Part shown: positions 44,378-54,555 of the stretch, piece by piece
Layout: each line of letters begins with the position of its first letter
Numbering within the stretch: the stretch's first letter is position 1
From: Halorussus gelatinilyticus
GTDB taxonomy: Archaea > Halobacteriota > Halobacteria > Halobacteriales > Haladaptataceae
NCBI RefSeq assembly: GCF_023238445.1
Contig: NZ_CP096658.1
Span: 992,001-1,056,000, forward strand
Reading direction: 5' to 3'
Length of the DNA stretch: 64,000 nt
Program-made: the position numbers and the translations under genes
Notes under the pieces: generated by a model
Database searches by the model: none
The model's input: only the letters and a program-made list of their open reading frames with translations
Told to the model about the DNA's origin: nothing

Positions 44378-46420
44378 ATGGAGTTGGAGGCGATACCGGG
44401 CGTCGGGTCGAAGACGGCGGCGGCGCTCTCGGAGTTGGACGACCCCGAGCGCGCGCTGGAGACCGGCGACGTGGCCGAACTCGCCAGCGCCCCCGGCATC
44501 ACCGAGGGCCGAGCGGCGGCCATCGCGCGCGGTGCCGTCCGTCGGCGTCACGACGACCCCGGCGGCTTTCTGGCGACCGACCGCGCGAAGGAGATATACC
44601 GCGACGCGCTCGGCCTGCTCAAAGCCCGGACGGTCACGAGCTACGGCGAGAAGCGCCTCGAAACGCTCTACCCCAGCGGCGTCGCCTCGCGCGTCGAGGA
44701 GGCCCGCGAGTTCACAGAGTCGGCGCTCGAACGGACGCCCGACCCCGAGGTACTGGACGCGCTCGCCGACGTGGAACCGCTCTCGCCGCCCCGCGACGTG
44801 TCGGTTCGGGACCGCTGTCTGGCGACGACCGACGCCGAGCGCTACAGCGAGGCGAAGGAGGCGATGCCGGAGTTGAGCGTCGAAGTGGTCGAGGACGCTC
44901 GGGACCTCGCGGACCTCGCGCGGGGCTACTCGACCGTGGTCGCGCTGGACGAGGAGTTCGCGGGCGTGGCCGTCGAGGGCGACGTGCGCGTCGAACCCGA
45001 CGCGCTCGACCGGCCCGCCGAGGTCGTGCCCGAGCGCGTGCTGGCGTTCTACGCCGCGAACCGCGAGTGCTTGCAGGCGGCCGCGCGAGTCCACCGCGCC
45101 GCGGACATCGACCCGCCGCTGGACTTGGACGCCTTGGAGGAGACGCTGGCGCGCGTCGATTCGGAGGGCACCGTCGTCGGCGACGAGGAACTGGACCGCC
45201 TCTCGCGCGCCGTGGACGACCTCGACGCCGCGGTCTCGACCGCCGAGAGCGTCGCCAACGACGCGCTTCGCGAGGCCATCGAGGAGCAGGACGTGACGGT
45301 CGAAGGCTCGGATCTGCTCTCGCTGGTCGAACAGGGCGCGGGCGTCGATTCGCTGCTCTCGCGGGAACTGAGCGACGAGTACGCCGCCGCGGTCGAGCAG
45401 GCCCGCGAGGAACTCATCGACTCGCTGGACTTGGACACGGGCGAGGCAGAGGTCGCACGCCGAGCGTTCCCCGAGGAGCCGACCTTCCCGGTCGAGCGCG
45501 ACGAGGAGGTCGTCTCGCGCCTGCGCGACGACTTGCAGGCCGCGAAGGACCGTCGGGCCGCCAGCCGGAAGCGCGAACTCGCCGCCGACCTCGCGGACCG
45601 CCGCGAAGACGCCGAGAAGTTGGTCCGGACCGCGCTCGAACTCGACGTGGAGTTGGCCGTGGAGCGCTTCGCCGAGGACTTCGACTGCGTGATGCCCGAG
45701 TTCGTCGGAGACGACGCGGCGGAGTCGAGCGACTCGGGCTTCGAAATCGTCGGCGGCCGGTCGCCTCTGCTGGACGTGGAGTTCGCGGCGGTCGAACCGG
45801 TGGACTACGACGTGTCGGGCGTCGCGCTCCTCTCGGGGGTCAACAGCGGCGGGAAGACCTCGACGCTGGACCTGGTCGCGCTCGTCGCGATCTTGGCTCA
45901 CATGGGCCTGCCGGTGCCCGCGGAGTCGGTCCGCATCGAGCGCTTCGGCGAACTCCACTACCACGCCAAGACGCAGGGGACGCTGGACGCCGGGGCCTTC
46001 GAGTCCACCCTCCGAGAGTTCGCGGGGCTGGCGACCGGCGGTCGGTCGTCCGGCGGCGGGTCGGCGAGTCGCGCGGACGGGTCGGGCGGCGCGGACCGCC
46101 TCGTCCTCGTGGACGAACTGGAGAGCATCACCGAACCCGGCGCGAGCGCCAAGATTATCGCCGGAATCCTCGAAGAACTGCGCGGCCGCGACGTGACCGG
46201 CGTGTTCGTCTCGCACCTCGCCGCCGAGATTCGGGAGATGGCCGACTACGACGTGCCGGTGGACGGCATCGAGGCGAAGGGGTTGGAGAACGGCGAGTTG
46301 GTCGTGAACCGCTCGCCGGTGAAGAATCACCTCGCTCGTTCGACACCGGAACTCATCGTGGAAAAGCTGGCCGGGGACTCGGACGGGGAGTTCTACGACA
46401 GACTCCTAGAGAAGTTTTAG
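44378..46420 (+). CDS. MutS-family ATPase with N-terminal helix-hairpin-helix
   Basis: A 680-aa archaeal MutS-related protein. Seen: two N-terminal HhH-like turns (AIPGVGSKTAAALSEL; SAPGITEGRAAAIARG), a long helical core with coiled-coil stretches, then the MutS ATPase: Walker A LSGVNSGGKTSTL, MGLPVPAESVRIERF, and Walker B VLVDELESITEPGASAKII. It lacks the MutS1 mismatch-reading domain, so it is of the MutS2/MutS5-like kind, likely acting on DNA junctions or recombination intermediates. Start ATG at 44378 with TTTTTATC 25-32 nt upstream. It is immediately followed by the orc1/cdc6 upstream region. Confidence 0.86.
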   Translation: MELEAIPGVGSKTAAALSELDDPERALETGDVAELASAPGITEGRAAAIARGAVRRRHDDPGGFLATDRAKEIYRDALGLLKARTVTSYGEKRLETLYPSGVASRVEEAREFTESALERTPDPEVLDALADVEPLSPPRDVSVRDRCLATTDAERYSEAKEAMPELSVEVVEDARDLADLARGYSTVVALDEEFAGVAVEGDVRVEPDALDRPAEVVPERVLAFYAANRECLQAAARVHRAADIDPPLDLDALEETLARVDSEGTVVGDEELDRLSRAVDDLDAAVSTAESVANDALREAIEEQDVTVEGSDLLSLVEQGAGVDSLLSRELSDEYAAAVEQAREELIDSLDLDTGEAEVARRAFPEEPTFPVERDEEVVSRLRDDLQAAKDRRAASRKRELAADLADRREDAEKLVRTALELDVELAVERFAEDFDCVMPEFVGDDAAESSDSGFEIVGGRSPLLDVEFAAVEPVDYDVSGVALLSGVNSGGKTSTLDLVALVAILAHMGLPVPAESVRIERFGELHYHAKTQGTLDAGAFESTLREFAGLATGGRSSGGGSASRADGSGGADRLVLVDELESITEPGASAKIIAGILEELRGRDVTGVFVSHLAAEIREMADYDVPVDGIEAKGLENGELVVNRSPVKNHLARSTPELIVEKLAGDSDGEFYDRLLEKF

Positions 46421-46721
46421 AGACGGATACGCCGTAGCAGTCGATATTTCGTTGCCGATTTTCCTGGAAACGAGATGCGTCGCTTCACTGGAAACGAGGT
46501 GTGCGCCGCTCCACCGGAAACGGAGGGCCGAAAGGAGACGAGACGCCGACCGTCGAGCCGACGACTTCCTCGCGGCCGGAGAGGTCCGCCGTCTGATACA
46601 CCGTCGGCCGAAGTCGTCGGGGGTGCACCGAGAGGCCGCGAATCGGCGCGTTGGACCCCTCTTCCGTTTAATATTTTCGGCTGCCGAAAGGTTAAGTAGC
46701 TGGGACAGCGAGGTGAAAGTG
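46421..46721. other. candidate replication origin upstream of orc1/cdc6
   Basis: This 301-bp gap before an orc1/cdc6 gene contains the ORB-like cluster (46462-46530) and an AT-rich run (GTTTAATATTTT, 46666-46677) that is the best promoter or unwinding-element candidate. No gene is visible. Haloarchaeal origins commonly lie just upstream of an orc1/cdc6 gene, so an origin is a reasonable inference. Confidence 0.5.
46462..46530. repeat. three GGAAACG repeats resembling origin recognition boxes
   Basis: Units centred on GGAAACG start at 46466, 46490 and 46516, all in one orientation, 24 and 26 bp apart. Each is preceded by a pyrimidine half (TTCC, TTCACT, TCCACC) and followed by a purine-rich GAG/GGAG run. 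Haloarchaeal ORB elements have a similar TTCCA(C)-GGAAAC-G-rich form. Confidence 0.6.
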
Positions 46722-47855
46722 ATGGCAGACGACCCCGAGGAGGGGATGCTCTCGTGGGACGAGTCCGTGTTCCGGGACGAACACGTCTTCGAGATAGATT
46801 ACGTCCCCGAGACGTTCGCCCACCGCGAAAGCGAGATGCGGAGCCTGAAGTACGCGCTCCGCCCCGCCGCCCGCGGTTCGCGCCCCCTCAACGTCATCGC
46901 CCGCGGCCCGCCCGGAACCGGCAAGACCACGGCGGTCCAGAAGGTGTTCGGCGAACTCGGGGCCCAGACCGACGTGCGGACCGTCCGCGTGAACTGTCAG
47001 GTCGATTCGACGCGCTACTCGGTGTTCTCGCGGGTCTTCGAGGGCATCTTCGAGTACGAACCGCCCTCGTCGGGCATCTCGTTCAAGAAGCTGTTCCGCC
47101 AGATTACCGAGAAACTGGTCGAAGAGGACGAGGTGCTTGTGGTCGCGCTCGACGACGTGAACTACCTCTTCTACGAGGGCGAGGCCTCCGACACGCTCTA
47201 CTCCTTGCTCCGGGCGCACGAGGCCCACTCCGGCGCGAAAATCGGCGTCATCGTCGTCTCCTCGGACCTTAACTTGGACGTCATCGAGGACCTGGACGGC
47301 CGCGTCCAGAGCGTCTTCCGACCCGAAGAGGTCTACTTCCCGGTGTACGACAACGAGGAGATCGCGGACATCCTCCGCGAGCGCGTCGAGCGCGGCTTCC
47401 ACGAGGGCGTCGTCTCGACCGAGGTGCTGGACGAGGTGGCCGAACTCACCGCCGAGAGCGGCGATTTGCGGGTCGGCATCGACTTGCTCCGGCGCGCGGG
47501 GCTGAACGCCGAGATGCGCGCGAGTCGAACCGTCAGCATCGAGGACGTGGAAGAGGCCTACGAGAAGTCCAAGTACGTCCACCTGAGCCACAGCCTACAG
47601 GCGCTCTCGGACAGCGAAATCGAACTCCTCGAAGTCATCGCCCGGCACGACGGCGAGCGCGCCGGCGACGTGTACGACGCCTTCCACGAGCAGACCGGGC
47701 TGGGTTACACGCGCTACTCCGAGATTATCAACAAGCTCGACCAACTCGACATCATCGACGCGACCTACACCAACGTCGAGGGCCGCGGACGTTCGCGCCA
47801 GCTCTCCCTGCGCTACGAGCCCGAGGCCGTGCTGAATCGGCTGGAAGGGAACTGA
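46722..47855 (+). CDS. orc: Orc1/Cdc6 replication initiator
   Basis: A 377-aa AAA+ initiator that binds origin boxes and loads MCM. Seen: Walker A NVIARGPPGTGKTTAVQKVF, Walker B VLVVALDDVNYLFYEG, sensor 1 and 2 regions (VIVVSSDLNLDVIEDLDGRVQSVF; SGDLRVGIDLLRRAGLNAE), and a C-terminal winged helix (LSDSEIELLEVIARHDGERAGDVYDAFHEQTGLGYTRYSEIINKL). The start is ATG at 46722 (MADDPEEG). Haloarchaea carry several paralogues; which one this is cannot be told. Confidence 0.95.
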   Translation: MADDPEEGMLSWDESVFRDEHVFEIDYVPETFAHRESEMRSLKYALRPAARGSRPLNVIARGPPGTGKTTAVQKVFGELGAQTDVRTVRVNCQVDSTRYSVFSRVFEGIFEYEPPSSGISFKKLFRQITEKLVEEDEVLVVALDDVNYLFYEGEASDTLYSLLRAHEAHSGAKIGVIVVSSDLNLDVIEDLDGRVQSVFRPEEVYFPVYDNEEIADILRERVERGFHEGVVSTEVLDEVAELTAESGDLRVGIDLLRRAGLNAEMRASRTVSIEDVEEAYEKSKYVHLSHSLQALSDSEIELLEVIARHDGERAGDVYDAFHEQTGLGYTRYSEIINKLDQLDIIDATYTNVEGRGRSRQLSLRYEPEAVLNRLEGN

Positions 47856-47963
47856 AGCGACTCGGCGTGACTGAATTCGGCGTTACGGGATTCTACGAGG
47901 AACCAGCACCGCCGACGAGTTCGCTCGGTCGAAAGAAAAACGAGTGTATCGGTAGCGAGCGAC

Positions 47964-49271
47964 TTACCGCTCGGAGGTCTCTATCTGCACCGCGTCCGGT
48001 ACGTCGACCTCGATGAGGTCGCCGGAGAAAGCGAACCGGTCGTCGCCCTCGCCGACGGTCCCCTCGACGCGGACTCGGCCGTCGGTCTCGGAGATGAGAT
48101 CGACCGCCGCGCCGCCGTCCTCGTTCGGTTCGAGGTTCTCGAGGTCGCCCGTCACCTCGAAGACGTAGTTCATCTGCTCGTCGGTGTTCGGACTGGAGAC
48201 GACGGCCACCTTCGACAGTTGGCCGTCCTGCGCTTGGTCGTCGTCCTGCTGGTCGTCGTCCTGTTGGTCGTCCTGCTGGTCCCCGGTCTGCTGGTCCATC
48301 CCGGCCTGCTTGCGCACCGTCTGCATCAGTTCGGCGACCGTGCCGCTGGTCTGGAAGTTCGAGGCGATCTCCTCGCCGTTCTCCGTGACCTGACCGAACG
48401 ACAGTTCGTACATCGCGCTCCGAATCGCGTCGAGCGTGTTGGCGACGGTGACGCCGGCGTCGGCCGCGGCCGACTTGATGGCCGAGAGGGTGAGGTTCCC
48501 ATCGGCACCCAACTGGCGCACCTGCGAGAGGAACTGGACGTGCGGCGCGGGAATCGTCTCGGGCGGCATGATGTTCAGCGTCAGGTCGCTGAACTCGAAC
48601 GTCCGGCTAGAGACCTTCGCAGTGCCGCTGGGCGAGGAGATGGCGAACGTCGTGCCGTCGAGTTGCATCGTCACGTCATTGGCCGTGAGCGTGGCGTTGC
48701 GACGCTTGATACTGAGTTCGCTCCACTTCGAGGCGCCGAGCGACGCGAGCGCCGACAGCGATGCGCCGCCCGTCAAGAGGTCGCGGGTCCCCGAGGGGAC
48801 GACGTTCCCGACCGTGCCGGTCGCGACGACCTTGTTCGCGAGGAGCGTACCGTCGGTCCGGACCGGGCCGAGCGTGACCTGAATACCGCTCTCCGGATCG
48901 ACGTCGGCCTCCGCGAGCGCGGAGAGCAACGGCGACAGCGACTGCCCCTCGTAGGCCTCGACCATCGCCGCCCTGACCGTCGCGTAGGTCTCGGCCGACA
49001 CGTCGCTCACGTCGACGCGTGCGCGGGCTATCGACAGCGACTTGCTCCCGGTCTCCATCGACCAGTCGTTCAACTGCAACCGCATCGTGCCGTTCTGATA
49101 GCGGAACGTAGCGCGGCCGACCGACGCGGTCGCCTCGCCGAGGTCCACGGACACGTCTTCGATCTGCAACGGTTCCGTCTCCTGTGCCGATGCGTCGGCC
49201 GCCGCGCTCGATACGCCTCCGATCGAGAACGTTGCGGTTGCGAGCATCGCGCCGAACTGACGCCGTTTCAT
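47964..49271 (-). CDS. Tat-exported protein with QQDD-rich linker
   Basis: A 435-aa exported protein. Seen: Tat signal (MKRRQFGAMLATATFSIGG), then a repetitive beta-rich body (EDVSVDLGEATASVGRATF; SKSLSIARARVDVSDVSAET; KSSAADAGV-type helices between strands). A Gln/Asp linker follows at about residues 326-350 (repeats of QQDDD), then a C-terminal beta domain (NYVFEVTGDLENLEPNEDG). No lipobox or helix anchor, so probably secreted. I do not recognise the family. Confidence 0.72.
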   Translation of the reverse strand: MKRRQFGAMLATATFSIGGVSSAAADASAQETEPLQIEDVSVDLGEATASVGRATFRYQNGTMRLQLNDWSMETGSKSLSIARARVDVSDVSAETYATVRAAMVEAYEGQSLSPLLSALAEADVDPESGIQVTLGPVRTDGTLLANKVVATGTVGNVVPSGTRDLLTGGASLSALASLGASKWSELSIKRRNATLTANDVTMQLDGTTFAISSPSGTAKVSSRTFEFSDLTLNIMPPETIPAPHVQFLSQVRQLGADGNLTLSAIKSAAADAGVTVANTLDAIRSAMYELSFGQVTENGEEIASNFQTSGTVAELMQTVRKQAGMDQQTGDQQDDQQDDDQQDDDQAQDGQLSKVAVVSSPNTDEQMNYVFEVTGDLENLEPNEDGGAAVDLISETDGRVRVEGTVGEGDDRFAFSGDLIEVDVPDAVQIETSER

Positions 49272-49526
49272 GCTTCTCACGCCGCAGTTCTAATCCGGAC
49301 ACTGGAATAAATCGGAGATACCGTTCGGACCGTTCACGCAAATAAGCCGGGTTTTCCCGCTCGGCAATCGAAAACACCCCGCGACGGGACGGTTCGAAAC
49401 CGTCCGCGTCCGACCGGTTGTATTCGGTCGATAACAGCTTGTTACAGTAAGCGGTCTGTCGTTAGGGTAGCCGTTAGATAGCGCGAAGCGACGCAATTCG
49501 GCCGTTCGTTCGGGTTTTCGGACACG

Positions 49527-49904
49527 TCAATCGTCGGTCGCGGACCCGGCGGCGGTGGGGTCGTCGCGACGCTCGCCGGTCTGGAGGACGAAGGTCCGCT
49601 CCGGCGGCGGTGCGGCCCGCAACTCGACGGTCTTGGCGAGATAGTAGTACTTCCGGTTGCCCCGCTCGTAGTGCGCGACGAGTCCGGCGTCCTCCATCTT
49701 CGAGAGGTGGTGGACCGCGGTCTTGCCGTCCATCCCGACCGTCTCCGCGAGTTGCGAGACGTACTGCGGTTCCCGCGAGAGTTCCCGGATTATTTCGATT
49801 CGGGCCTTGCTCCCGAGCAGGTCGATGAGCGACACGACACTCAATTCGGCGTCGGTCGGGAAAAGTGACCGGGCGAGTGAAGGGCGCTGGCGGCCGGACG
49901 GCAT
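49527..49904 (-). CDS. ArsR-type winged-helix regulator
   Basis: A 125-aa transcription factor: SLIDLLGSKARIEIIRELSREPQYVSQLAETVGMDGKTAVHHLSKMEDAGLVAHYE is a clean ArsR-like winged helix, followed by RGNRKYYYLAKTVELRAAPPPERTFVLQ. Start ATG at 49904. The open frame further upstream overlaps the divergent amphi-Trp gene and is not protein-like. The pair is divergent by 27 bp, so autoregulation and control of the neighbour are likely. Confidence 0.86.
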   Translation of the reverse strand: MPSGRQRPSLARSLFPTDAELSVVSLIDLLGSKARIEIIRELSREPQYVSQLAETVGMDGKTAVHHLSKMEDAGLVAHYERGNRKYYYLAKTVELRAAPPPERTFVLQTGERRDDPTAAGSATDD

Positions 49905-49931
49905 TAGGCGCGCCGGAGCGAAGACGCCGGC

Positions 49932-50234
49932 ATGGACGACAGGGTCGAGCTTCCGGACGACAGGGACCGACAGCGAACCACCGTTACCGACGGCTTCTTC
50001 GAGCGCGAGATTCACCTCTCTCGGGCGGCGACCGCCGACTTCCTGCGGGATTTGGCCGACCAGATAGAGAACGACACGAGCCTGACGCTCTCCTCCCAAG
50101 AGTGGGAGATTCCCTTCGAGTACCGCGAACCGGTCGAAATCGAGGTCGAGTTCGCCGGGGGGCGCGAGTCCGAGTTGGAAGTCGAGTTGGAGTTCACCGA
50201 ACCCCGGGGCGGCGAGGAGTTGAGCGTGGAGTGA
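49932..50234 (+). CDS. amphi-Trp domain protein
   Basis: A 100-aa protein with the haloarchaeal amphi-Trp domain: FEREIHLSRAATADFLRDLADQIENDTSLTLSSQEWEIPFEYREPVEIEVEFAGG followed by acidic strands. The conserved Trp (EWEIPF) that names the domain is present. Function unknown; abundance and acidity suggest a cytoplasmic role. Confidence 0.82.
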   Translation: MDDRVELPDDRDRQRTTVTDGFFEREIHLSRAATADFLRDLADQIENDTSLTLSSQEWEIPFEYREPVEIEVEFAGGRESELEVELEFTEPRGGEELSVE

Positions 50235-50267
50235 GGAAATCGTCGGCTCGTCCGCTCGCACGCCCGC

Positions 50268-51511
50268 TCACTCGTACCGGAGCGCGTCGATGGGGTCGGT
50301 CTTCGCGGCGCTCCACGCGGGGTAGAGTCCCGCGACCACGCCGACGAGAATCCCGACCGCCACAGCGACGGCGAACCACTCGTAGGGCAGGACGAGGCTC
50401 AGGCCGATGTACTCACCCGCGGCGTAGGCTCCGCCGATGCCGACCGGGATGCCGAGTAGGGCACCGAACAGGCCGAGCATCACGGCCTCCAGCAGGAACA
50501 GTTGGAGGATGTCGCGGTTCTGCGCGCCCACCGATTTCATGATGCCGATCTCCTTGGTGCGCTCGGTGACCGAGACGAGCATAATGTTGGCGATGCCGAT
50601 GGAGCCGACGACGAGCGAGATGACCGCGATGCCGGTGATGAAGTTCGTGAGCGTCGTGAGCAGTTCCTTTATCCGGTCCACGAGGTCTTGGTCGGTCTCG
50701 ACCGAGAAGGCGTAGTCGTCGGGCACGAGCCGGGCCGCGTCCGAGCGGTTTTCGAGGTACGACCGTACGCCCGTCTTTACTCGCGGGACCGCCTCGAAGT
50801 CCTCGGCGACGACCGTGAGCGTGGGGTAGACGCGCTGGCTCTCGCCGGTCGTCGGACTCTCGATGGTCGTCCGGTAGAACGGGTCGGTCGGCACGAAGAC
50901 GAGCGGCTGAGAGCTGCCGAGTCCCTCGAAGGCCCCGCCGCCCGACGAGCCGTTGAGCAGGCCGACGACCTCCGCCTCGATGGAGTCGCCCGAGGCCAGC
51001 CGCAGCGTGACGTTCTGGCCGACGCCGAGTGCGGGGTCGAAGAGATTCGCGGCCTGCTGGTTCAACACGACCTCGCGCGACCCCTGCCGGAAGGCTCGGC
51101 CCTCGACGAACGCGCCGTCGTCGAAGTAGCTCGGCGAGGTGGCGACGACCTGTCGCTGGGCGACCGTCTCGCCGCCCGCCGAGACGGCCGCGGTGGGTAC
51201 CACGCCCCTCGGAATCACCGATTCGACGCCCGAGACGTTCCGGAGCGCGTCCACGTCGCTCGTCGTGAAGACCGGTTGTGAGCCGGCACCCGGCCCGCCC
51301 TCTTGGCCCTCGGGACCGGCCCAGACGTAGACGTTGGGCGTGCGGTCCGCGCCGACCTGTCCCAGAACGTCGGCCCGGAGGCTGGTGCCGAGCGTGACGA
51401 AGGTGATGACCGCCGCGACGCCGATGACGATGCCGAGCGTCGTCAGCGTCGAGCGGAGTTTGTGGCTCTTGATGGACCGCCAACTGAAGCGGAGGCTCTC
51501 TGCGAACTCCA

Positions 51512-51512
<1 letters not shown>
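50268..51512 (-). CDS. MacB/FtsX-type ABC transporter permease
   Basis: A 414-aa permease: an N-terminal helix (THLRSTLTTLGIVIGVAAVITFVTLG context), a large extracellular MacB-PCD domain (residues about 45-270), and three C-terminal FtsX helices including GIANIMLVSVTERTKEIGIMKSVGAQNRDILQLFLLEAVMLGLFGALLG. Its ATG shares one base with the stop of the upstream ATPase gene (TGATG), so they are coupled. Likely exports a lipoprotein, peptide or drug. The periplasmic-loop protein is absent. Confidence 0.92.
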
Positions 51513-52309
<797 letters not shown>

Positions 52310-52444
52310 TGTCGAGTGTAGTACGGTCGGGCGTGTCAAAACACTAGCGCCCGTTGCGGCGGGAAACGTTCCGTTGTTCGGACCGCCTCCGGAGGGCGAC
52401 GGCCTTCGACCAGACTTTTTACCCGCGGCGACCGACGTGCGAGC

Positions 52445-53131
52445 ATGAAATCGACGGGCGGAAGCGACGCGGAGAAGCGTGCCGCGGGCGAGAGCGCGGC
52501 CGAGGCGGTCGAGGACGGCGCGGTCGTCGGTCTCGGCACGGGTTCGACCGCGGCTCACGCGATTCGAGCCATCGGCCGGAAGGTCGATAGCGGTCTCGAC
52601 GCGCGCGGAATCCCGACCTCGTTCCAGTCGCGGGAGTTGGCGAAGGAGGCCGGGATGCCGCTCACGACGCTGGACGAGACCGACGCCGTGGACCTCGCCA
52701 TCGACGGGGCCGACCAGTTCTCCGGCCCGCACCTCGTGAAGGGCGGCGGCGCGGCCCACGCCCGCGAGAAGATCGTAGACGCGGCGGCCGACCGCCTGCT
52801 GGTGGTCGCGGACCCGAGCAAGGAGGCCGAGCGACTCGACCACCCGGTCCCCGTCGAGGTCCTGCCGGACGCGCGGACGACCGTCGCGGCCGAGATTCGG
52901 GCGCTCGGCGGGTCGCCGACGCTCCGGAGCGCCGAGCGCAAGGACGGCCCGGTCGTGACCGACAACGGGAATCTGGTGCTTGACTGCGACTTCGGCGAAA
53001 TTCCGAATCCGGCGGAGCTAGCGACGGACCTCGCCGCGCTCCCCGGCGCGGTCGAACACGGCCTGTTCGTCGGGATGGCCGACGAGATTCACGTCGGCCG
53101 CGAGGACGGCGTCGAGGTCGAGGAGTTCTGA
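52445..53131 (+). CDS. rpiA: ribose-5-phosphate isomerase A
   Basis: Interconverts ribose-5-phosphate and ribulose-5-phosphate, feeding nucleotide synthesis. Seen: [37 protein letters not shown], and the catalytic and phosphate-binding residues in the usual places over 228 aa. Start ATG at 52445, divergent from the ABC ATPase gene. Confidence 0.95.
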   Translation: MKSTGGSDAEKRAAGESAAEAVEDGAVVGLGTGSTAAHAIRAIGRKVDSGLDARGIPTSFQSRELAKEAGMPLTTLDETDAVDLAIDGADQFSGPHLVKGGGAAHAREKIVDAAADRLLVVADPSKEAERLDHPVPVEVLPDARTTVAAEIRALGGSPTLRSAERKDGPVVTDNGNLVLDCDFGEIPNPAELATDLAALPGAVEHGLFVGMADEIHVGREDGVEVEEF

Positions 53132-53258
53132 GCGCGTCCGCGCCAACTCCGTAGTTCGCACTCGGAGTTACGCCGTCTACTCTCCACCTCGAACCGTATC
53201 AGAAGCTACGAGCTACGAGGTATCGGACGCGATAAAAGAAACGTGGCGGGTTCCCGGT

Positions 53259-53426
53259 TTACAGGTCGCGGGGCTGGACGGTCTTTCGGTCGTTGGCCTC
53301 GGCACGGCGGGCGGCCTCGTCGAGGAGTTCGTCGACGCGGTCGTCGAGGGCGTCGTAGAAGTCCGACGCCACGTTCTTGTCGTCCAGTGCGTCCTTGACA
53401 GCTGCTTTGACGATGAGGTCTGCCAT
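53259..53426 (-). CDS. minimal histone-fold (DUF1931-type) protein
   Basis: A 55-aa acidic protein: MADLIVKAAVKDALDDKNVA, then SDFYDALDDRVDELLDEAARRAEAN and a final DRKTVQPRDL. The alpha1-loop-alpha2-loop(TV)-alpha3 start recalls half of an archaeal histone fold, and I recall DUF1931 proteins reading this way. It lacks the basic residues of DNA-packing histones. Start ATG at 53426, stop TAA at 53259-53261. Role uncertain. Confidence 0.7.
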   Translation of the reverse strand: MADLIVKAAVKDALDDKNVASDFYDALDDRVDELLDEAARRAEANDRKTVQPRDL

Positions 53427-53523
53427 ACGAACTTTCCTTTCCTGCCACTCCTAATAAAGCTTCTCAAATCTACGGGCGAACGGCCCGCTGTCGTTCAATT
53501 CCCGGTCATCTATCAGGAGGGCC

Positions 53524-53540
53524 AAAAAGTATAAATACTA
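53524..53540 (+). promoter_or_regulatory. TATA region upstream of larB
   Basis: The run CAAAAAGTATAAATACT is a strong TATA candidate, 67-83 nt before the larB ATG, so the larB message would carry a leader of about 45 nt. A GGAGGATAGG stretch at 53571-53580 might serve in ribosome binding but lies about 26 nt from the start. Confidence 0.45.
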
Positions 53541-53606
53541 TCGGGTTGTGTGCCGCCGGTTCCGCGGGTCGGAGGATAGGAGTACGTAGAGTGCCCAGAG
53601 TCGGAC

Positions 53607-54386
53607 ATGCGCGAACTACTCGAAGCAGTTGCGGCGGGCGAAGTGAGTCCGGCCGACGCCGAGGCGCGACTCGCCGGCTACGCGACCGACGACGCGGGGC
53701 GGTTCGACGCCGCGCGAGAGACCCGGAGAGGCGTCCCAGAGGCGATTCTGGGCGACGGCAAGACGGCCGCGGAGACCGCGTCGCTCGCCGCGACGGCGGT
53801 CGAGACGACGGGCCGGGCCATCGTGACGCGAACCGACGATGACCAGCAGCGCGCGGTCCGGACGCGACTCGCCGACGACCACCCCGCGGCCGAGGTGACG
53901 GTCCACGAGCGGTCGGGCGTCGTCGTCGCCCACGACGCCGACTTCGAACCGCCGGACGTGGCCGCGACCGTCGGCGTCGTCACCGCGGGCACGAGCGACG
54001 CGATTCCCGCGGGCGAGGCCGCCGTCGTCGCCGGGGAGATGGGCGCGACCGTCGAGCGAGTCGAGGACGTCGGCGTCGCGGCACTGACCCGCATCGTGGA
54101 CCAGCTCGACCGCCTGCGCGAGACCGACGTGCTGGTCGTCGCGGCGGGCCGGGAGGGCGCGCTCCCGACCGTGGTCGCGGGACTGGTGAACACGCCGGTC
54201 ATCGGCCTGCCGGTCTCGACCGGCTACGGCTACGGCGGCGAGGGGGAGGCCGCGCTGGCGGGGATGCTCCAGTCCTGCTCGGTCCTGTCGGTGGTCAACG
54301 TGGACGCCGGATTCGTCGCGGGCGCGCAAGCCGGGTTGATCGCCCGAGCGGTGGGTAGCGCTAGAGGCGAGGACGACGACGAGTAA
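53607..54386 (+). CDS. larB: pyridinium-3,5-biscarboxylic acid synthase LarB
   Basis: First enzyme of nickel-pincer cofactor synthesis: it carboxylates and hydrolyses nicotinic acid adenine dinucleotide to give the biscarboxylate that LarE sulfurises. Seen: MRELLEAVAAGEVSPADAEARL, then the PurE-like C-terminal half with ATVGVVTAGTSDAIPAGEAAVVAGEMG, VEDVGVAALTRI, and GLVNTPVIGLPVSTGYGYGGEGEAALAGMLQSCS. The length, 259 aa, is normal. LarE is at 42799 in this window; LarC and LarA were not seen. Confidence 0.93.
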   Translation: MRELLEAVAAGEVSPADAEARLAGYATDDAGRFDAARETRRGVPEAILGDGKTAAETASLAATAVETTGRAIVTRTDDDQQRAVRTRLADDHPAAEVTVHERSGVVVAHDADFEPPDVAATVGVVTAGTSDAIPAGEAAVVAGEMGATVERVEDVGVAALTRIVDQLDRLRETDVLVVAAGREGALPTVVAGLVNTPVIGLPVSTGYGYGGEGEAALAGMLQSCSVLSVVNVDAGFVAGAQAGLIARAVGSARGEDDDE

Positions 54387-54474
54387 TTTCCGCCGACACG
54401 TTGCCTTACCGCGATACAACGGGTTGTTACAACCGGCGTTTTTCAGTTACTCTCGCGAAATTGAACCACAATTA

Positions 54475-54498
54475 CCGGAAACGTTCTTTGCGTTTCCG
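54475..54498. other. 8-bp inverted repeat after larB
   Basis: CGGAAACG (54476-54483) and CGTTTCCG (54491-54498) pair around a 7-nt loop, about 90 bp after the larB stop. It could be a terminator-like hairpin. The CGGAAACG arm also resembles one of the ORB-like units at 46466-46522, though no cluster is present here. Confidence 0.4.
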
Positions 54499-54555
54499 AA
54501 AAAGAGATTTCGACTTGGGAAGGATTTTTGATGGTCGGGCGCGAAGAGTGGAGTA

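Noticed and set aside
44257-46437. 726-aa plus-strand open frame
   Set aside because: Overlaps the MutS-like gene in another frame; almost all Arg, Gly and Ala.
52373-52383. single GGGAAACG element near rpiA as another origin box
   Set aside because: One isolated match without a cluster or orc gene; expected by chance.
53546-53842. 98-aa plus-strand frame just after the TATA box
   Set aside because: Overlaps larB in another frame with Arg-rich composition; the TATA box is better explained as the larB promoter.
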